DNA of 64,000 bases, from the NCBI GenBank assembly GCA_965197495.1, contig OZ240210.1, positions 620,001 to 684,000 of the forward strand, written 5' to 3'. The notes below the pieces were generated by a model. That model was not told where the DNA came from. It saw only the letters and a program-made list of their open reading frames with translations, and made no database searches. Positions within the stretch are counted from its first letter, which is position 1. Each line of letters opens with the position of its first letter. Shown piece by piece: positions 16,059-24,521 of the stretch. The position numbers and the translations under genes were made by a program. The DNA is from SMYC01 sp965197495. GTDB lineage: Bacteria; Acidobacteriota; Vicinamibacteria; Marinacidobacterales; SMYC01.

Positions 16059-17789
16059 CTATTGATCCGCAACCGGCGACAGCACCTCGTGTAGGAGGGC
16101 GTCAAGCAGGCGGCAGCGGGTATCATCGCCACTGGCGAGGCTTGCCCCCAGTGGGTCACAGAGCGTCATCAGTTCATCGACTTTTGCGACGATACGGTGC
16201 TGCTCGGCGAGGGGCGGAAGGGCTATCGGTATGCGATCCATCTTGTTCTTAGGTAGGCCGCCACGTCCCGCTCCGGTTTGCTCGTCGAATATGAATGACT
16301 GAAAGAAAGGAGACCGTATCAGCAGATGGACGAAATCCTGTAGGCCATTTATTGCAACCCGAATTATCGCAACATGTTGGCTAACATTTGCCTCGCAAAA
16401 CTGATCGGGCACCCGACAACACCGCCCCATGGATCCGCCTGTAATGTTCAAAAGCAGATCGGCCGGCCGAACCGCAGTTCCAGACATTTTCTTGTGGGTT
16501 GCGGTATCAATATAAGCAACGTCGTCGACACGTAAACCACTATCATAAATATTCTGGGACCTTAGAAAGGCTATCCCATCTTGTCGGTAAGCATTCTTGC
16601 CGCCTCTTGGAGTACTGCCTGAGCCTGTCTTTGAACAAATCTCTCCGAGAGTGCACCATGCCCAACCAATGGGAAGACTGAACGGGGCATAAATTGCAAC
16701 CGGTATTGGGGCCTTAGTCGTCTTTATCTCTCCTACTTTCATCAGTCGCACCTTTTCCTCCGCGATCCGCTTCAGCAGCACCGATGCTGGTTCATCCGCA
16801 GGGTCCTGCTTCACCAGCTTCCCGCGCACGGCGAGCTTGAGGATAGTCTGGCGGAGGGCCTTGATCTGGTCGAGTCGGGTGGTGAGCGGAGGGAGGTTTT
16901 CGAGGACGAAGGCGACGTAGTTCCGGAATGTGGTCGAGTCGAGATCGGGCGCGTTGAGGCGGGCGAGGCTCGCCGCCGCGAGCCGATCGCGCTTTGTTTC
17001 CCGCTCCGCACGCGCCGCTTCTAACCGTTCACAAAGTGCCATCAGTTCATCGACCTTGGCGACGATGCGGTGCTGCTCGGCAAGAGGCGGGAGGGGCACC
17101 GACAGCAGTCTAGCTTTGTCGGCATTCAAATTCCGAACAACCGCTCCTGATGCCGAATCGGAAAATATCTGTTTTGCATGACTCGAAAGAAAGAGAGTGT
17201 GTAGATAGAGCTTGTCCACCAGTGTTTCCGGTGTTCGGATGACCAACCATCCGTCGTGGATGCATCCTTCGATATTAGTGATGTATGGATAACCGAAACT
17301 CATCGAGTTCGAGAGCAACAAATCACCAGGATATACGAATCGAGATTTCGTCAAGCCCTCAGGTCGGATTCTCTCCTTTGTGTTGTTGATGTAGATGCTA
17401 CCTCTGACAGAGTCGCCGATCTTTATCCACGGTATACCACTCGGATCTTCCGTCAGGTATGATTTGATCGGACGTGGCGAGCCACCACGGGCAATCGCCG
17501 CGAGATCATCAAGGTAACACCAAGTCCAGTTGGCAGGTACTAGGAAAGGGAAGTGTGCATCGTCACCCAGATGATCACCATTGAAGGTCTTGAACTTCCA
17601 AGCCACAACCAGCCTTGCCTTTTCCCTTGCGATCCGCTGCAACAACTCCGTTGCCGGTTCATCCGCAGGGTCCTGCTTCATCAGCTTGCCGCGCACCGCC
17701 AAATCGAGAATGAAGCGGCGCAAGCGCACAATCGCATCCGGAGCGTCGGCGATCCGTTCGTAATGGGTCAGCAATCGATCGGCGTTCAT
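16059..17789 (-). CDS. hsdS: Type I restriction-modification specificity subunit HsdS (locus 1)
   Basis: HsdS directs the HsdM/HsdR complex to its DNA site. The 576-aa protein has two target-recognition domains. The first follows HFPFLVPANWTWCYLDDLAAI (about 85-240) and the second follows YAPFSLPIGWAWCTLGEICSK (about 350-540). Each ends in the conserved helical segment LPPLAEQHRIVAKVDELMALC. The internal repeat DQIKALRQTILKLAVRGKLVKQDPADEPAS mirrors the N-terminal RFILDLAVRGKLMKQDPADEPAT. The start overlaps the hsdM stop by 4 bp. Compared with locus 2 (40731-42422) the framework is nearly the same but both recognition domains differ, so the recognised sequence should differ. Confidence 0.93.
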   Translation of the reverse strand: MNADRLLTHYERIADAPDAIVRLRRFILDLAVRGKLMKQDPADEPATELLQRIAREKARLVVAWKFKTFNGDHLGDDAHFPFLVPANWTWCYLDDLAAIARGGSPRPIKSYLTEDPSGIPWIKIGDSVRGSIYINNTKERIRPEGLTKSRFVYPGDLLLSNSMSFGYPYITNIEGCIHDGWLVIRTPETLVDKLYLHTLFLSSHAKQIFSDSASGAVVRNLNADKARLLSVPLPPLAEQHRIVAKVDELMALCERLEAARAERETKRDRLAAASLARLNAPDLDSTTFRNYVAFVLENLPPLTTRLDQIKALRQTILKLAVRGKLVKQDPADEPASVLLKRIAEEKVRLMKVGEIKTTKAPIPVAIYAPFSLPIGWAWCTLGEICSKTGSGSTPRGGKNAYRQDGIAFLRSQNIYDSGLRVDDVAYIDTATHKKMSGTAVRPADLLLNITGGSMGRCCRVPDQFCEANVSQHVAIIRVAINGLQDFVHLLIRSPFFQSFIFDEQTGAGRGGLPKNKMDRIPIALPPLAEQHRIVAKVDELMTLCDPLGASLASGDDTRCRLLDALLHEVLSPVADQ

Positions 17790-19243
17790 CGCATGAGCGC
17801 CTCGGCCAGGCTCGCCTTCAAGCGGTCGCGTAAGGATGCCGTTTCAGCCTCGGCGGCAGTCAGTTCCTTCAGCAGTTCCTCCGGGTCGCCGTGGTCGTCG
17901 TCCTCCGTGTGCGGGTTCTTGATATCGAGGTTGTAGTTTCGCGTCTTGACCTCGTCGACCGTCACCTTCCAGGCGCGCTCCGTCTCCTTCCGACCCTCGC
18001 GCTTCGCCCCACCCCACCAGTCTATACAGCCTTGCAAATGCTCCAGCCGGATCGGCCGGGTCATGGAGTAGGCCTTCTGGCCCTCGGGCACCAAGTGCTC
18101 GTAGAACCAGATATCCACGGTCGGTTCGCCCTTCTCAAAGAACAGCAGGTTGGTGCCGATGGAAGCATAGGGCCGGAACACGGAGTTGGGCAGCCGGACG
18201 ATGGTGTGGAGGTTGCATTCCTCCATCAAGTGTTCCTTGAGGCGTGTCTTGACGCCCTCGCCAAATAGCGAGCCGTCGGGCAGCACCACGGCGGCGCGAC
18301 CAGTCAGCTTCAACAAGCGAATGATGAGAGCGAGGAACAGGTCTGCCGTCTCCCGCGTGCGGAAATGTTGCGGGAAATTCGACTCGATGCCGTCCTCCTC
18401 CTTGCCGCCAAAGGGTGGATTGGTAAGCACGATGTCCACCCGGTCCTTCCGCTCCCAGCTGATATAGGGACGGGCTAGGGTGTTGTCGTGGCGGACGAAG
18501 CTCGGGTCCTCGATGCCGTGCAGCAGCATGTTGGTGACGCAGAGCATGTGCGGAAGCTGCTTTTTCTCGACCGCGCGCAACGCCGCCTGCATGTTCTGCT
18601 CATCCTCGGGCCGCTTGACGTAACGCTCGCGCATGTGACGCAGCGAACAGGTGAGGAACCCTCCGGTGCCGCAGGCGGGATCGAGCAAGCTCTCGCCAAG
18701 CTTCGGGTCGATGCGGTCGACCATGAAGGCGGTGACGGCGCGGGGCGTATAGTACTCGCCAGCGTTGCCCGCCGATTGCAGGTCGTTGAGAATCTGCTCG
18801 TAGATGTCGCCGAAATGCTGGCGTTCGGTCAGGTTGTTGAAGTCGACGCCGTTGATCTTGTTGACCACCTGGCGCATCAACTGACCGGATTTCATGTAGT
18901 TGTGGGCATCCTCGAACACGGCGCGTACGACGCGGCGTCGGTCGCCGAGATGCCCGGTCATCCGGAGGTTCTTAAAGGCCGGGAACAGGTCGTCGTTGAT
19001 GAAGGCAAGCAGTTCTTCACCGGTGATGCCCTCGGGGTCCGCCGCCCAAGCGCGCCATTGGTAGCGCTTGGGTATCGGCGAGGCGTAGCCGGGCCGCATC
19101 AATCCTAGTTCCTGGTCTTGATCACCGATGATCTTGAGGAAGAACATCCAGCACAACTGGCTGATGCGCTGGGCGTCGCCATCAACGCCGGTGTCCTGGC
19201 GCATGATGTTCTGGATGGATTTGACAAGGGTACGGACGGACAT
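17786..19243 (-). CDS. hsdM: Type I restriction-modification DNA adenine methyltransferase HsdM (locus 1)
   Basis: The 485-aa subunit has an N-terminal HsdM_N region (MSVRTLVKSIQNIMRQDTGVDGDAQRISQLCWMFFLKI). The SAM-binding motif is LLDPACGTGGFLTCSLRHM and the catalytic motif is VDIVLTNPPFGGKEED, the NPPF signature of N6-adenine methylases. It modifies adenine in the HsdS-defined site and is needed for both modification and restriction. It lies 3 bp after hsdR and overlaps hsdS by 4 bp, so the three genes form one operon in the order R-M-S. The frame is intact, unlike the copy at 42419-43856. Confidence 0.95.
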   Translation of the reverse strand: MSVRTLVKSIQNIMRQDTGVDGDAQRISQLCWMFFLKIIGDQDQELGLMRPGYASPIPKRYQWRAWAADPEGITGEELLAFINDDLFPAFKNLRMTGHLGDRRRVVRAVFEDAHNYMKSGQLMRQVVNKINGVDFNNLTERQHFGDIYEQILNDLQSAGNAGEYYTPRAVTAFMVDRIDPKLGESLLDPACGTGGFLTCSLRHMRERYVKRPEDEQNMQAALRAVEKKQLPHMLCVTNMLLHGIEDPSFVRHDNTLARPYISWERKDRVDIVLTNPPFGGKEEDGIESNFPQHFRTRETADLFLALIIRLLKLTGRAAVVLPDGSLFGEGVKTRLKEHLMEECNLHTIVRLPNSVFRPYASIGTNLLFFEKGEPTVDIWFYEHLVPEGQKAYSMTRPIRLEHLQGCIDWWGGAKREGRKETERAWKVTVDEVKTRNYNLDIKNPHTEDDDHGDPEELLKELTAAEAETASLRDRLKASLAEALMR

Positions 19244-19246
19244 GGG

Positions 19247-21709
19247 CTAAGCAGTCTCCCGATAAAGGGCCGATTGAAGCTCGTGGACGGCCTCGATGAA
19301 ACCCGCTCTCCCGCCGAAGACCTCGACCAACTGCACCGGCGTGCCGAGTTGGGTGAAGGGTGGGATGCGCAGCACGGTTATGTCGTCGAGGTTGAACACA
19401 CCTTCGTCGGCGTACTTGGCGAGCAACGCGTCGAGCACAGCGCGGGCCTGGTCTCCGTACTTGTTGAACACGTCCCGCTTCTTGACGTTGTCGGCCCGCT
19501 CGCGCCGGGTCAGTGGCTTGGCATCGAAGGCGACATGGCAAATGAGGTCGAAGGGGTCGAGGTCCTTGCCCAATTCCAAGGCGATGATGTCGAGCGGCAA
19601 GCCCTCGGCCTCCAGCTCCTCGACAATCGCCTGCTTGCGTTCGGCGGCTTTCCAGCGCTTCAAGAAATCGTCGAGGCTGGCGAAGTGCTTCCTCAGCGCC
19701 TTTTTTGTGAAGTCGCGCAGGGATTCGGTGACGAGCTTGCCGTTCTCATCGAGATATTCCACCCGTTCGGCGACGATGGCCGCGGCGACACCATCCACAT
19801 AGACCTTGCGCACACTACCATCGGTATTCGGCACGATGATGTCGGGCGGTTCGTCAACACCGGTTTCGTCATCGCCCGGTTCCGGCGGTATGGGGTCATC
19901 GCTGTCGCCGTTGGGCGAAGTATCTTCGGGCGGCAGGATAGGGTCGTCATCGCCGGGTTCGTATATTTGCACCGGTTCGCCGTCGAAATCCGGGTCGGCG
20001 AAATGGGTGGTCGCGCCCCGAAAATCCATCAAGGTGAAGTAGAACTTGCGGGTATCCTCATGCACGCGCGTCCCGCGCCCGATGATCTGCTTGAACTCGG
20101 TCATGGAGCCGACCTCGCGGTCCAGCACGATGAGCCGGCAAGTCTGCACATCGACACCGGTCGATAGCAGCTGTGATGTGGTGACCAACACGGGGTATCT
20201 GGATTCCGGGTCGATGAAGTTGCTGAGTTGCTTCTGCCCCTCAAGGTCGGCGCCGGTGATGCGCATGACGTAGCGGTGGTTCTTTTCCACCAGGTCGGCG
20301 TTTTCGTTGATGAGTGCCTGGCGCACGCGAGCAGCATGTTCCTGGTCGACACAGAAAACGATCGCTTTCTGAAAACGGTCTCCACTTTCCTTCAAGAACG
20401 CCGTGACCTTTCGGGCCACGAGCTTGGTCCGCTCATCTAGGACCAGCGTGCGGTCGAAGTCCTTGACGTTGTAGATGCGGTCCTCGACCTCCTCGCCATT
20501 GCGGTCAAGCTGCCCCTTTTCGGGACGATAGCCCTCCACGTCGCGATCGACATGGCTCTTGACGACCTTGTAGGGTGCCAGAAAACCGTCGCGGATACCC
20601 TCCTTCAGGGAATAGGTGTACACCGGCTCGCCGAAGTAGTGGATGTTGGAAACGTAGCGGGTTTCCCTGGGTGTGGCGGTGAGGCCGATTTGGGTGGCTG
20701 ACGAAAAGTACTCCAGAATCTCCCGCCAGGCCGAATCATCGGCGGCGCTGCCGCGATGGCACTCGTCGATCACAATGAGGTCGAAGAATCCGGGCGAGAA
20801 CTCACGGAAAATCTTCTGATGTTCTTCCGGTCCGGTGATCGCCTGATAGAGGCTGAGATAGATTTCATAGGCGGGGTCGATGCGCCGTCTTGCGTCGATG
20901 GCGCTGGTCAGGTCTTCGGAAGTGCCGTCCGCTCGTTCGATGGTCTTTGCTTTTGTCGAGAGCTTCGCCATCGCCGCGCCGAAAGGCCGGAAGTCGTTGA
21001 CCATCGTCTGGTCGACCAACACGTTGCGATCTGCCAGAAACAGGATGCGCTTCTTGCGGCCCGCCTTCCATAGCCGCCAGATGATTTGAAAAGCGGTATA
21101 GGTCTTGCCAGTACCGGTCGCCATGACCAGCAGGATACGTTCGTTACCTTTGGCGATAGCCTCGATGGCGGCGTTGATGGCGTTGACCTGGTAGTAGCGC
21201 GGGGCTTTATCGCCTCCATCGTCGAAATAGTCCTGGAGGACGATGGATTCGGCCTCGGTCGTCAACCCCTTCCAGGCGCGATAGCGCGCCCACAGGTCGC
21301 CGGGCGGCGGGAAGGCGTCAAGACCGAGGGTCGTTTCCCGCTCGGCGCTCGCGCCCGTCCGGTCGTGGAAGACGAAGCCGTCGCCGTTGGAGGAAAACAC
21401 GAAGGCGATATTCAGGGTCTCGGCGTAGTCCAGCCCCTGCTGCATCCCGTCGCCGATGGCGTGGGTGTTGTCCTTGGCCTCGATCAGGGCGATGGGGATG
21501 TTGGGCTTGTAATAAAGGATGTAGTCGGCCCGCTTGCCCTTTCCCCGGCTGACCAGCTTGCCGCGCACGATGATGCGGCCCTTGGTGAAGCTCACCTCCT
21601 CGCGGATTTGCGCCATCTCGTCCCACCCAGCCTGGCGCAAGGCCGGTGTGATGAACTTGGTGCAGATGTCACGCTCACTGAGGTTTTTCTTGTCCATTGC
21701 TCCGGCCAT
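19247..21709 (-). CDS. hsdR: Type I restriction endonuclease HsdR (locus 1)
   Basis: HsdR is the ATP-driven translocase and nuclease of the complex (820 aa). The N-terminal nuclease domain has RADYILYYKPNIPIALIEAKDN, a PD-(D/E)XK core with EAK. The helicase part shows Walker A VMATGTGKTYTAFQI, the DEAD-like box VIDECHRGS, LTATP and a C-terminal helicase domain with ITGADLEGQKQL, LVTTSQLLSTGVDV and IIGRGTRVHED. An acidic, proline-rich linker (DDDPILPPEDTSPNGDSDDPIPPEPGDDE) precedes the C-terminal HsdM-binding region. It is first in the operon, intact and probably functional. Confidence 0.95.
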   Translation of the reverse strand: MAGAMDKKNLSERDICTKFITPALRQAGWDEMAQIREEVSFTKGRIIVRGKLVSRGKGKRADYILYYKPNIPIALIEAKDNTHAIGDGMQQGLDYAETLNIAFVFSSNGDGFVFHDRTGASAERETTLGLDAFPPPGDLWARYRAWKGLTTEAESIVLQDYFDDGGDKAPRYYQVNAINAAIEAIAKGNERILLVMATGTGKTYTAFQIIWRLWKAGRKKRILFLADRNVLVDQTMVNDFRPFGAAMAKLSTKAKTIERADGTSEDLTSAIDARRRIDPAYEIYLSLYQAITGPEEHQKIFREFSPGFFDLIVIDECHRGSAADDSAWREILEYFSSATQIGLTATPRETRYVSNIHYFGEPVYTYSLKEGIRDGFLAPYKVVKSHVDRDVEGYRPEKGQLDRNGEEVEDRIYNVKDFDRTLVLDERTKLVARKVTAFLKESGDRFQKAIVFCVDQEHAARVRQALINENADLVEKNHRYVMRITGADLEGQKQLSNFIDPESRYPVLVTTSQLLSTGVDVQTCRLIVLDREVGSMTEFKQIIGRGTRVHEDTRKFYFTLMDFRGATTHFADPDFDGEPVQIYEPGDDDPILPPEDTSPNGDSDDPIPPEPGDDETGVDEPPDIIVPNTDGSVRKVYVDGVAAAIVAERVEYLDENGKLVTESLRDFTKKALRKHFASLDDFLKRWKAAERKQAIVEELEAEGLPLDIIALELGKDLDPFDLICHVAFDAKPLTRRERADNVKKRDVFNKYGDQARAVLDALLAKYADEGVFNLDDITVLRIPPFTQLGTPVQLVEVFGGRAGFIEAVHELQSALYRETA

Positions 21710-21717
21710 GATATCAG

Positions 21718-21918
21718 CACCAAATTACAGAAGGCGGGCCCTTCGAGTTGCCGTCTGGGTGGCTGCGGTGGTCCGCCAGCAAGCTCAGCTTGAACTCCAC
21801 CGTCTTGACCGTGGAGCCCGACGAGACCGAACCCACCGCGAAGTTGCCCTCCGTGTCGGCGAGCAGACCGATGAGCCCCCCGTGGATGACGCCATGCCCT
21901 TCTTCGAACTCGGCCGGG
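21718..21918 (-). pseudogene. PaaI-type thioesterase (hotdog fold), internal fragment
   Basis: The frame PAEFEEGHGVIHGGLIGLLADTEGNFAVG followed by STVKTVEFKLSLL is the active-site half of a hotdog thioesterase of the PaaI type, with the HGG motif. Both ends are lost. At the upstream side it joins the integrase N-terminus found in type B IS (FKARRELALENVALRQQLAV on the opposite strand). A complementary N-terminal half of such a gene lies at 63606-63894. They may be parts of one ancestral gene. Confidence 0.6.
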
Positions 21919-22033
21919 CCTTCAAGGCTCGTCGCGAGCTGGCTCTCGAGAATGTCGCTCTTCGGCAGCAGCTCGCCGTTGTGATCCGCAAAAAAGAAGA
22001 TCGCGTACCGCTGGATCGACTTTTTGCGGAGCA
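21919..22033 (+). repeat. Type B integrase N-terminal scrap interrupted by a mini type C element
   Basis: From 21919 the frame reads FKARRELALENVALRQQLAV, the start of a type B IS integrase. It is then interrupted at 21976 by a 58-bp type C mini element (TGTGATCCGCAAAAAAG to CTTTTTGCGGAGCACA). Confidence 0.6.
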
Positions 22034-22281
22034 CACCGCCTCGGAGCACACGGTTCTCCTCTCGCAGGTAGTCGATCACGTCCTGCTGCTGGCGGTTGAC
22101 CCAGCCAGCCAGAACGAGCAGTAGGAATTGCACGTGGTACGTCATGATGGCTCCGAAGATAACACCCTCGGACCAGACGATTGTGAAGCCCACGGCCCTT
22201 AACCAGGTCGCAAAACACAGACTCTAAGCTGTTGATTTATAGGCTATTTCAAGAGGGCCGAGTTTTGGCACAGGACGGGGA
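22034..22281 (-). mobile_element. Type A IS left end with the start of its integrase-type transposase
   Basis: Reading leftwards from 22281: the type A terminus (CCCGTCCTGTGCCAAAACTC), about 110 bp of leader, then a transposase start MTYHVQFLLLVLAGWVNRQQ and QDVIDYLREENRVL, cut off at a type C end. This is the N-terminus of a common family of rve integrase-like transposases. It is the best evidence in the window that type A repeats are the 5' ends of such an IS. Only about 34 codons remain. Confidence 0.7.
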
Positions 22282-22713
22282 GAGCTGCGGAAAATCCGCG
22301 GTGAAAGCGTGGGGGCAGAAGCGTCATTGCTAGAAGCGCTTGAGGCTCCACGGGTTGGGGATTTGATCAGTCAGCTTGACTTGAGGCCTAGGCTGTCCAA
22401 TCGAAATCACGCCCTTTTGTCCCGATACATATGGGACATGGGCTTGGCCTTGGGTGAGGTCTTCAGAGTACTCAAGAGTGGTGGTCGTGCTGTGTACGTT
22501 GTTGGTGACTCAACAACCAAGAGAACCTTCATACGGAACTCCGTTGTAGTCGAAACCGTAGCAAGAGAACGAGGTTTGCGACTGATCTCCAAGCAATCCC
22601 GACGACTACCTGCTAATAGGCGTTATCTTCCTCCACCGGCCACGCGTCCTTCTGAAGGAACGCTCGACGGTCGGCTTCGTAGAGAGGTAGTTCTTGAGTT
22701 AAAGAAACCCTAG
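22282..22713 (+). pseudogene. DNA methyltransferase, C-terminal fragment
   Basis: The remaining part reads YIWDMGLALGEVFRVLKSGGRAVYVVGDS, then SRRLPANRRYLPPP and LDGRLRREVVLELKK. This resembles the C-terminal third of site-specific N6/N4 DNA methylases, where the xxNRRYLPPP and LxxRMRxEVVL motifs are common. Catalytic motifs (DPPY/NPPY) are missing. The 5' side is cut exactly at the type A IS end at 22281. Non-functional. Confidence 0.65.
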
Positions 22714-22770
22714 CAGCCCGTGGTGAAAGTCTGAAGTAGGGATCGGACGGCAGAAGTACCAGCTTTTCGT

Positions 22771-22935
22771 CAACTTGACAGCAATGGCACCGCCCGCGTG
22801 GGCGGAGGTCATCGGGGAGTGACCGAAATCGTTCGTTCACTCGAAAGTACCCCGGTAGGGTCGGGGGCTGGCGCGGTAGATAGAGGTAAGGGGAGTAGCT
22901 GTTGCCGGCGGCTTTCGCCAAGTGCCGGTGCCTCT
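22771..22935 (-). repeat. One arm of the long-TIR MITE joined to an inverted group II intron 3' end
   Basis: Positions 22771-22850 match the right arm of the element at 24017-24272 (CAACTTGACAGCAATGGCAC to CTCGAAAGTACC). At 22847 it passes into an inverted intron 3' end (GGTAGGGTCGGGGGCTGG). The intron variant matches that at 29861-30008, with GGCACCGGCACTTGGCG rather than the 12850-12957 variant. It truncates the gene at 22936. Confidence 0.6.
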
Positions 22936-23254
22936 TGTTCGTGCCATCTGCGATATCCAGCGCCCAAAACAGCAAGGCGGCGGGCACGGGTTTGTTCTGC
23001 TGCCGCAACGTCCGCAACAGGAGCTGTACGCCATCCCACGCGAGCCGGTGAGTCTTCGATGCCTCAATCCACTCCAACAACTCCTTATCGCGTGTCCATC
23101 CGGAATCCTGGATGGCTTCGCCATAGAACCATGCCCACGTCAACAGGTCGGTAGGTGATGCTTCCTCGCGCGTGAACCAGCGGTCCAACCACTTGGAAGG
23201 GCCGTCTTCGTTGCCTTCATAGGTCCACATTGGTGGTAGTTGCGCCTTATCCAT
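22936..23254 (-). pseudogene. Hypothetical protein next to an integrase remnant, 3' truncated
   Basis: The N-terminal 106 residues (MDKAQLPPMWTYEGNEDGPSKW, then FTREEASPTDLLTWAWFYGEAIQ and RLAWDGVQLLLRTLRQ) have no family I recognise. The ATG overlaps the stop of the integrase fragment upstream by 8 bp, so it was co-translated with it. The rest of the frame after DIADGTNK is group II intron sequence. This is likely cargo carried next to the integrase of an old island. Confidence 0.5.
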
Positions 23255-23480
23255 GACGGTGCACCATCGGAACGACGCCGCTCTCCACGTTCAGGTAGGC
23301 CGCCCACTGGTCCATCAGTGTACGCCGCCGCTCGACCAAGTCACGGCTGCCTGCCCACTTGCCTTGAACCGATACGGTGGCATTTAGACGGCTTCCCCCG
23401 CAGCCGCGTCTACCAACGCACTGGGCATAACGGGATGGTCCTAGCATCATCACAAAGGCCCGACGGATCGGCCCCGACAC
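23247..23480 (-). pseudogene. Possible tyrosine recombinase (P4-type integrase) C-terminal fragment
   Basis: The end SVQGKWAGSRDLVERRRTLMDQWAAYLN resembles the last helix of P4-type phage/island integrases (xxLxERRRxLMxxWAxYL). The catalytic R-H-R-Y residues are not visible, and the upstream sequence reads as noise in this frame. It may mark the former integrase end of an island. Low confidence. Confidence 0.4.
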
Positions 23481-24016
23481 GGGACGGCTCGTTGCCGGGA
23501 TTCTCGACCGACGGCCGCATCCGGAACAAGGCTACCGCGCCTGTCTGGGACTGATGCGATTGGACCGCCAATACGACCGCCACCTGTCGTTTGTTGCACT
23601 GATAAATAATGATGATGAGCAGCGGTCGTAACACCTGTCTGCCCGGCCGCCCCCCTGACGACGAGGTCGGCTACGGCAAACCGCCGAATGTGCACCGCTT
23701 CAAGAAAGGCCGGTCTCGCGGGAAAAGGGTCTCGACATCAACCGCGTGGAGCTAGAGGTTCACGACCTGCATCGATCGGCATCCTGAGCGACGCTGCCTT
23801 CCCGAACATCGCCCTGGGTGAGAACACGACTTCCGGTTGCTCGCACTAGAGTATGAGGCGCCGCTCGTGTACTCGAATGGAACTCCTCACGTGCCGCTCG
23901 TGACATTTCCCTGTTCTTCCAGAGAAATTCCCTGTTTGCCTATTTCAAATTCCCTGTTCGGTCATCTCAAATTCCCTGTTATTTCGGAACAGGGAATTGC
24001 CATCTAACCATTTGAG
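23481..24016. other. Gene-free stretch with a cluster of AAATTCCCTGTT repeats
   Basis: No gene recognised. At 23908-24000 the motif TTCCCTGTT occurs four times and is followed by an inverted copy (AACAGGGAATT at 23989-23999), forming potential hairpins. A single AAATTCCCTGT also occurs at 49991-50001, just after the complete serine recombinase, so the cluster may be a recombination-site-like relic. Confidence 0.45.
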
Positions 24017-24272
24017 AGGTACTTTCGAGTGAACGAACGGATTTCGTTCATTCCCCGATGACCTCCGCCCACACGGGCGGTGCCATTGCTGTCAAGTTGA
24101 GGTCTCAAGCTCGGAGCGGGCCACTAGATAATGGGGCTTGAGCGCACCGCGTTGCCAACATCTTGGGGACGGATCGACCCTAAATGCCTCAACTTGACAG
24201 TAATGGCACCGCCCGCGTGGGCGGAGGTCATCGGGGAGTGACCGAAATCGTTCGTTCACTCGAAAGTACCCC
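24017..24272. mobile_element. 256-bp MITE with inverted ends of about 85 bp
   Basis: The left arm starts GGTACTTTCGAGTGAACGAA and continues past CCGCCCACACGGGCGG to GCTGTCAAGTTGAGG. The right arm is its near-perfect inverse, ending CACTCGAAAGTACC. The 80-bp centre is related, inverted, to the MITE at 5556-5675. The arms contain their own small hairpin (CCGCCC/GGGCGG), so the whole sequence can form a long cruciform. A lone arm lies at 22771-22850. No ORF. Confidence 0.75.
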
Positions 24273-24521
24273 CTAGGTTAGTCGGTTGTTGTCGTACACG
24301 GACAACCCTGACGCAGTACTCGCACGCAGTGCCAGCAGATGATCGGCGATACGCGCGGCGCGTCAGCGAGCATACATACCCACGATCACCCGCGCCCGGT
24401 CGACGCAGCCACGATCACCGAGGCTGGCGCGAACGGCAATCAGAGCACGTCCGAACGGCCGTTCGAGCAGCCAAGACGAACCCATCTCCTCAAGACTCAA
24501 GATCGAAAGAACACCTGCTAA

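Noticed and set aside
19118..20167. 349-aa plus-strand open frame opposite hsdR
   Set aside because: It is antisense to a clearly identified HsdR and has no recognisable pattern; high GC makes such shadows common.
23908..24000. Second CRISPR-like array (repeated AAATTCCCTGTT)
   Set aside because: Units are about 9-12 bp with spacing of roughly 15-25 bp and include an inverted copy; this is not CRISPR architecture.
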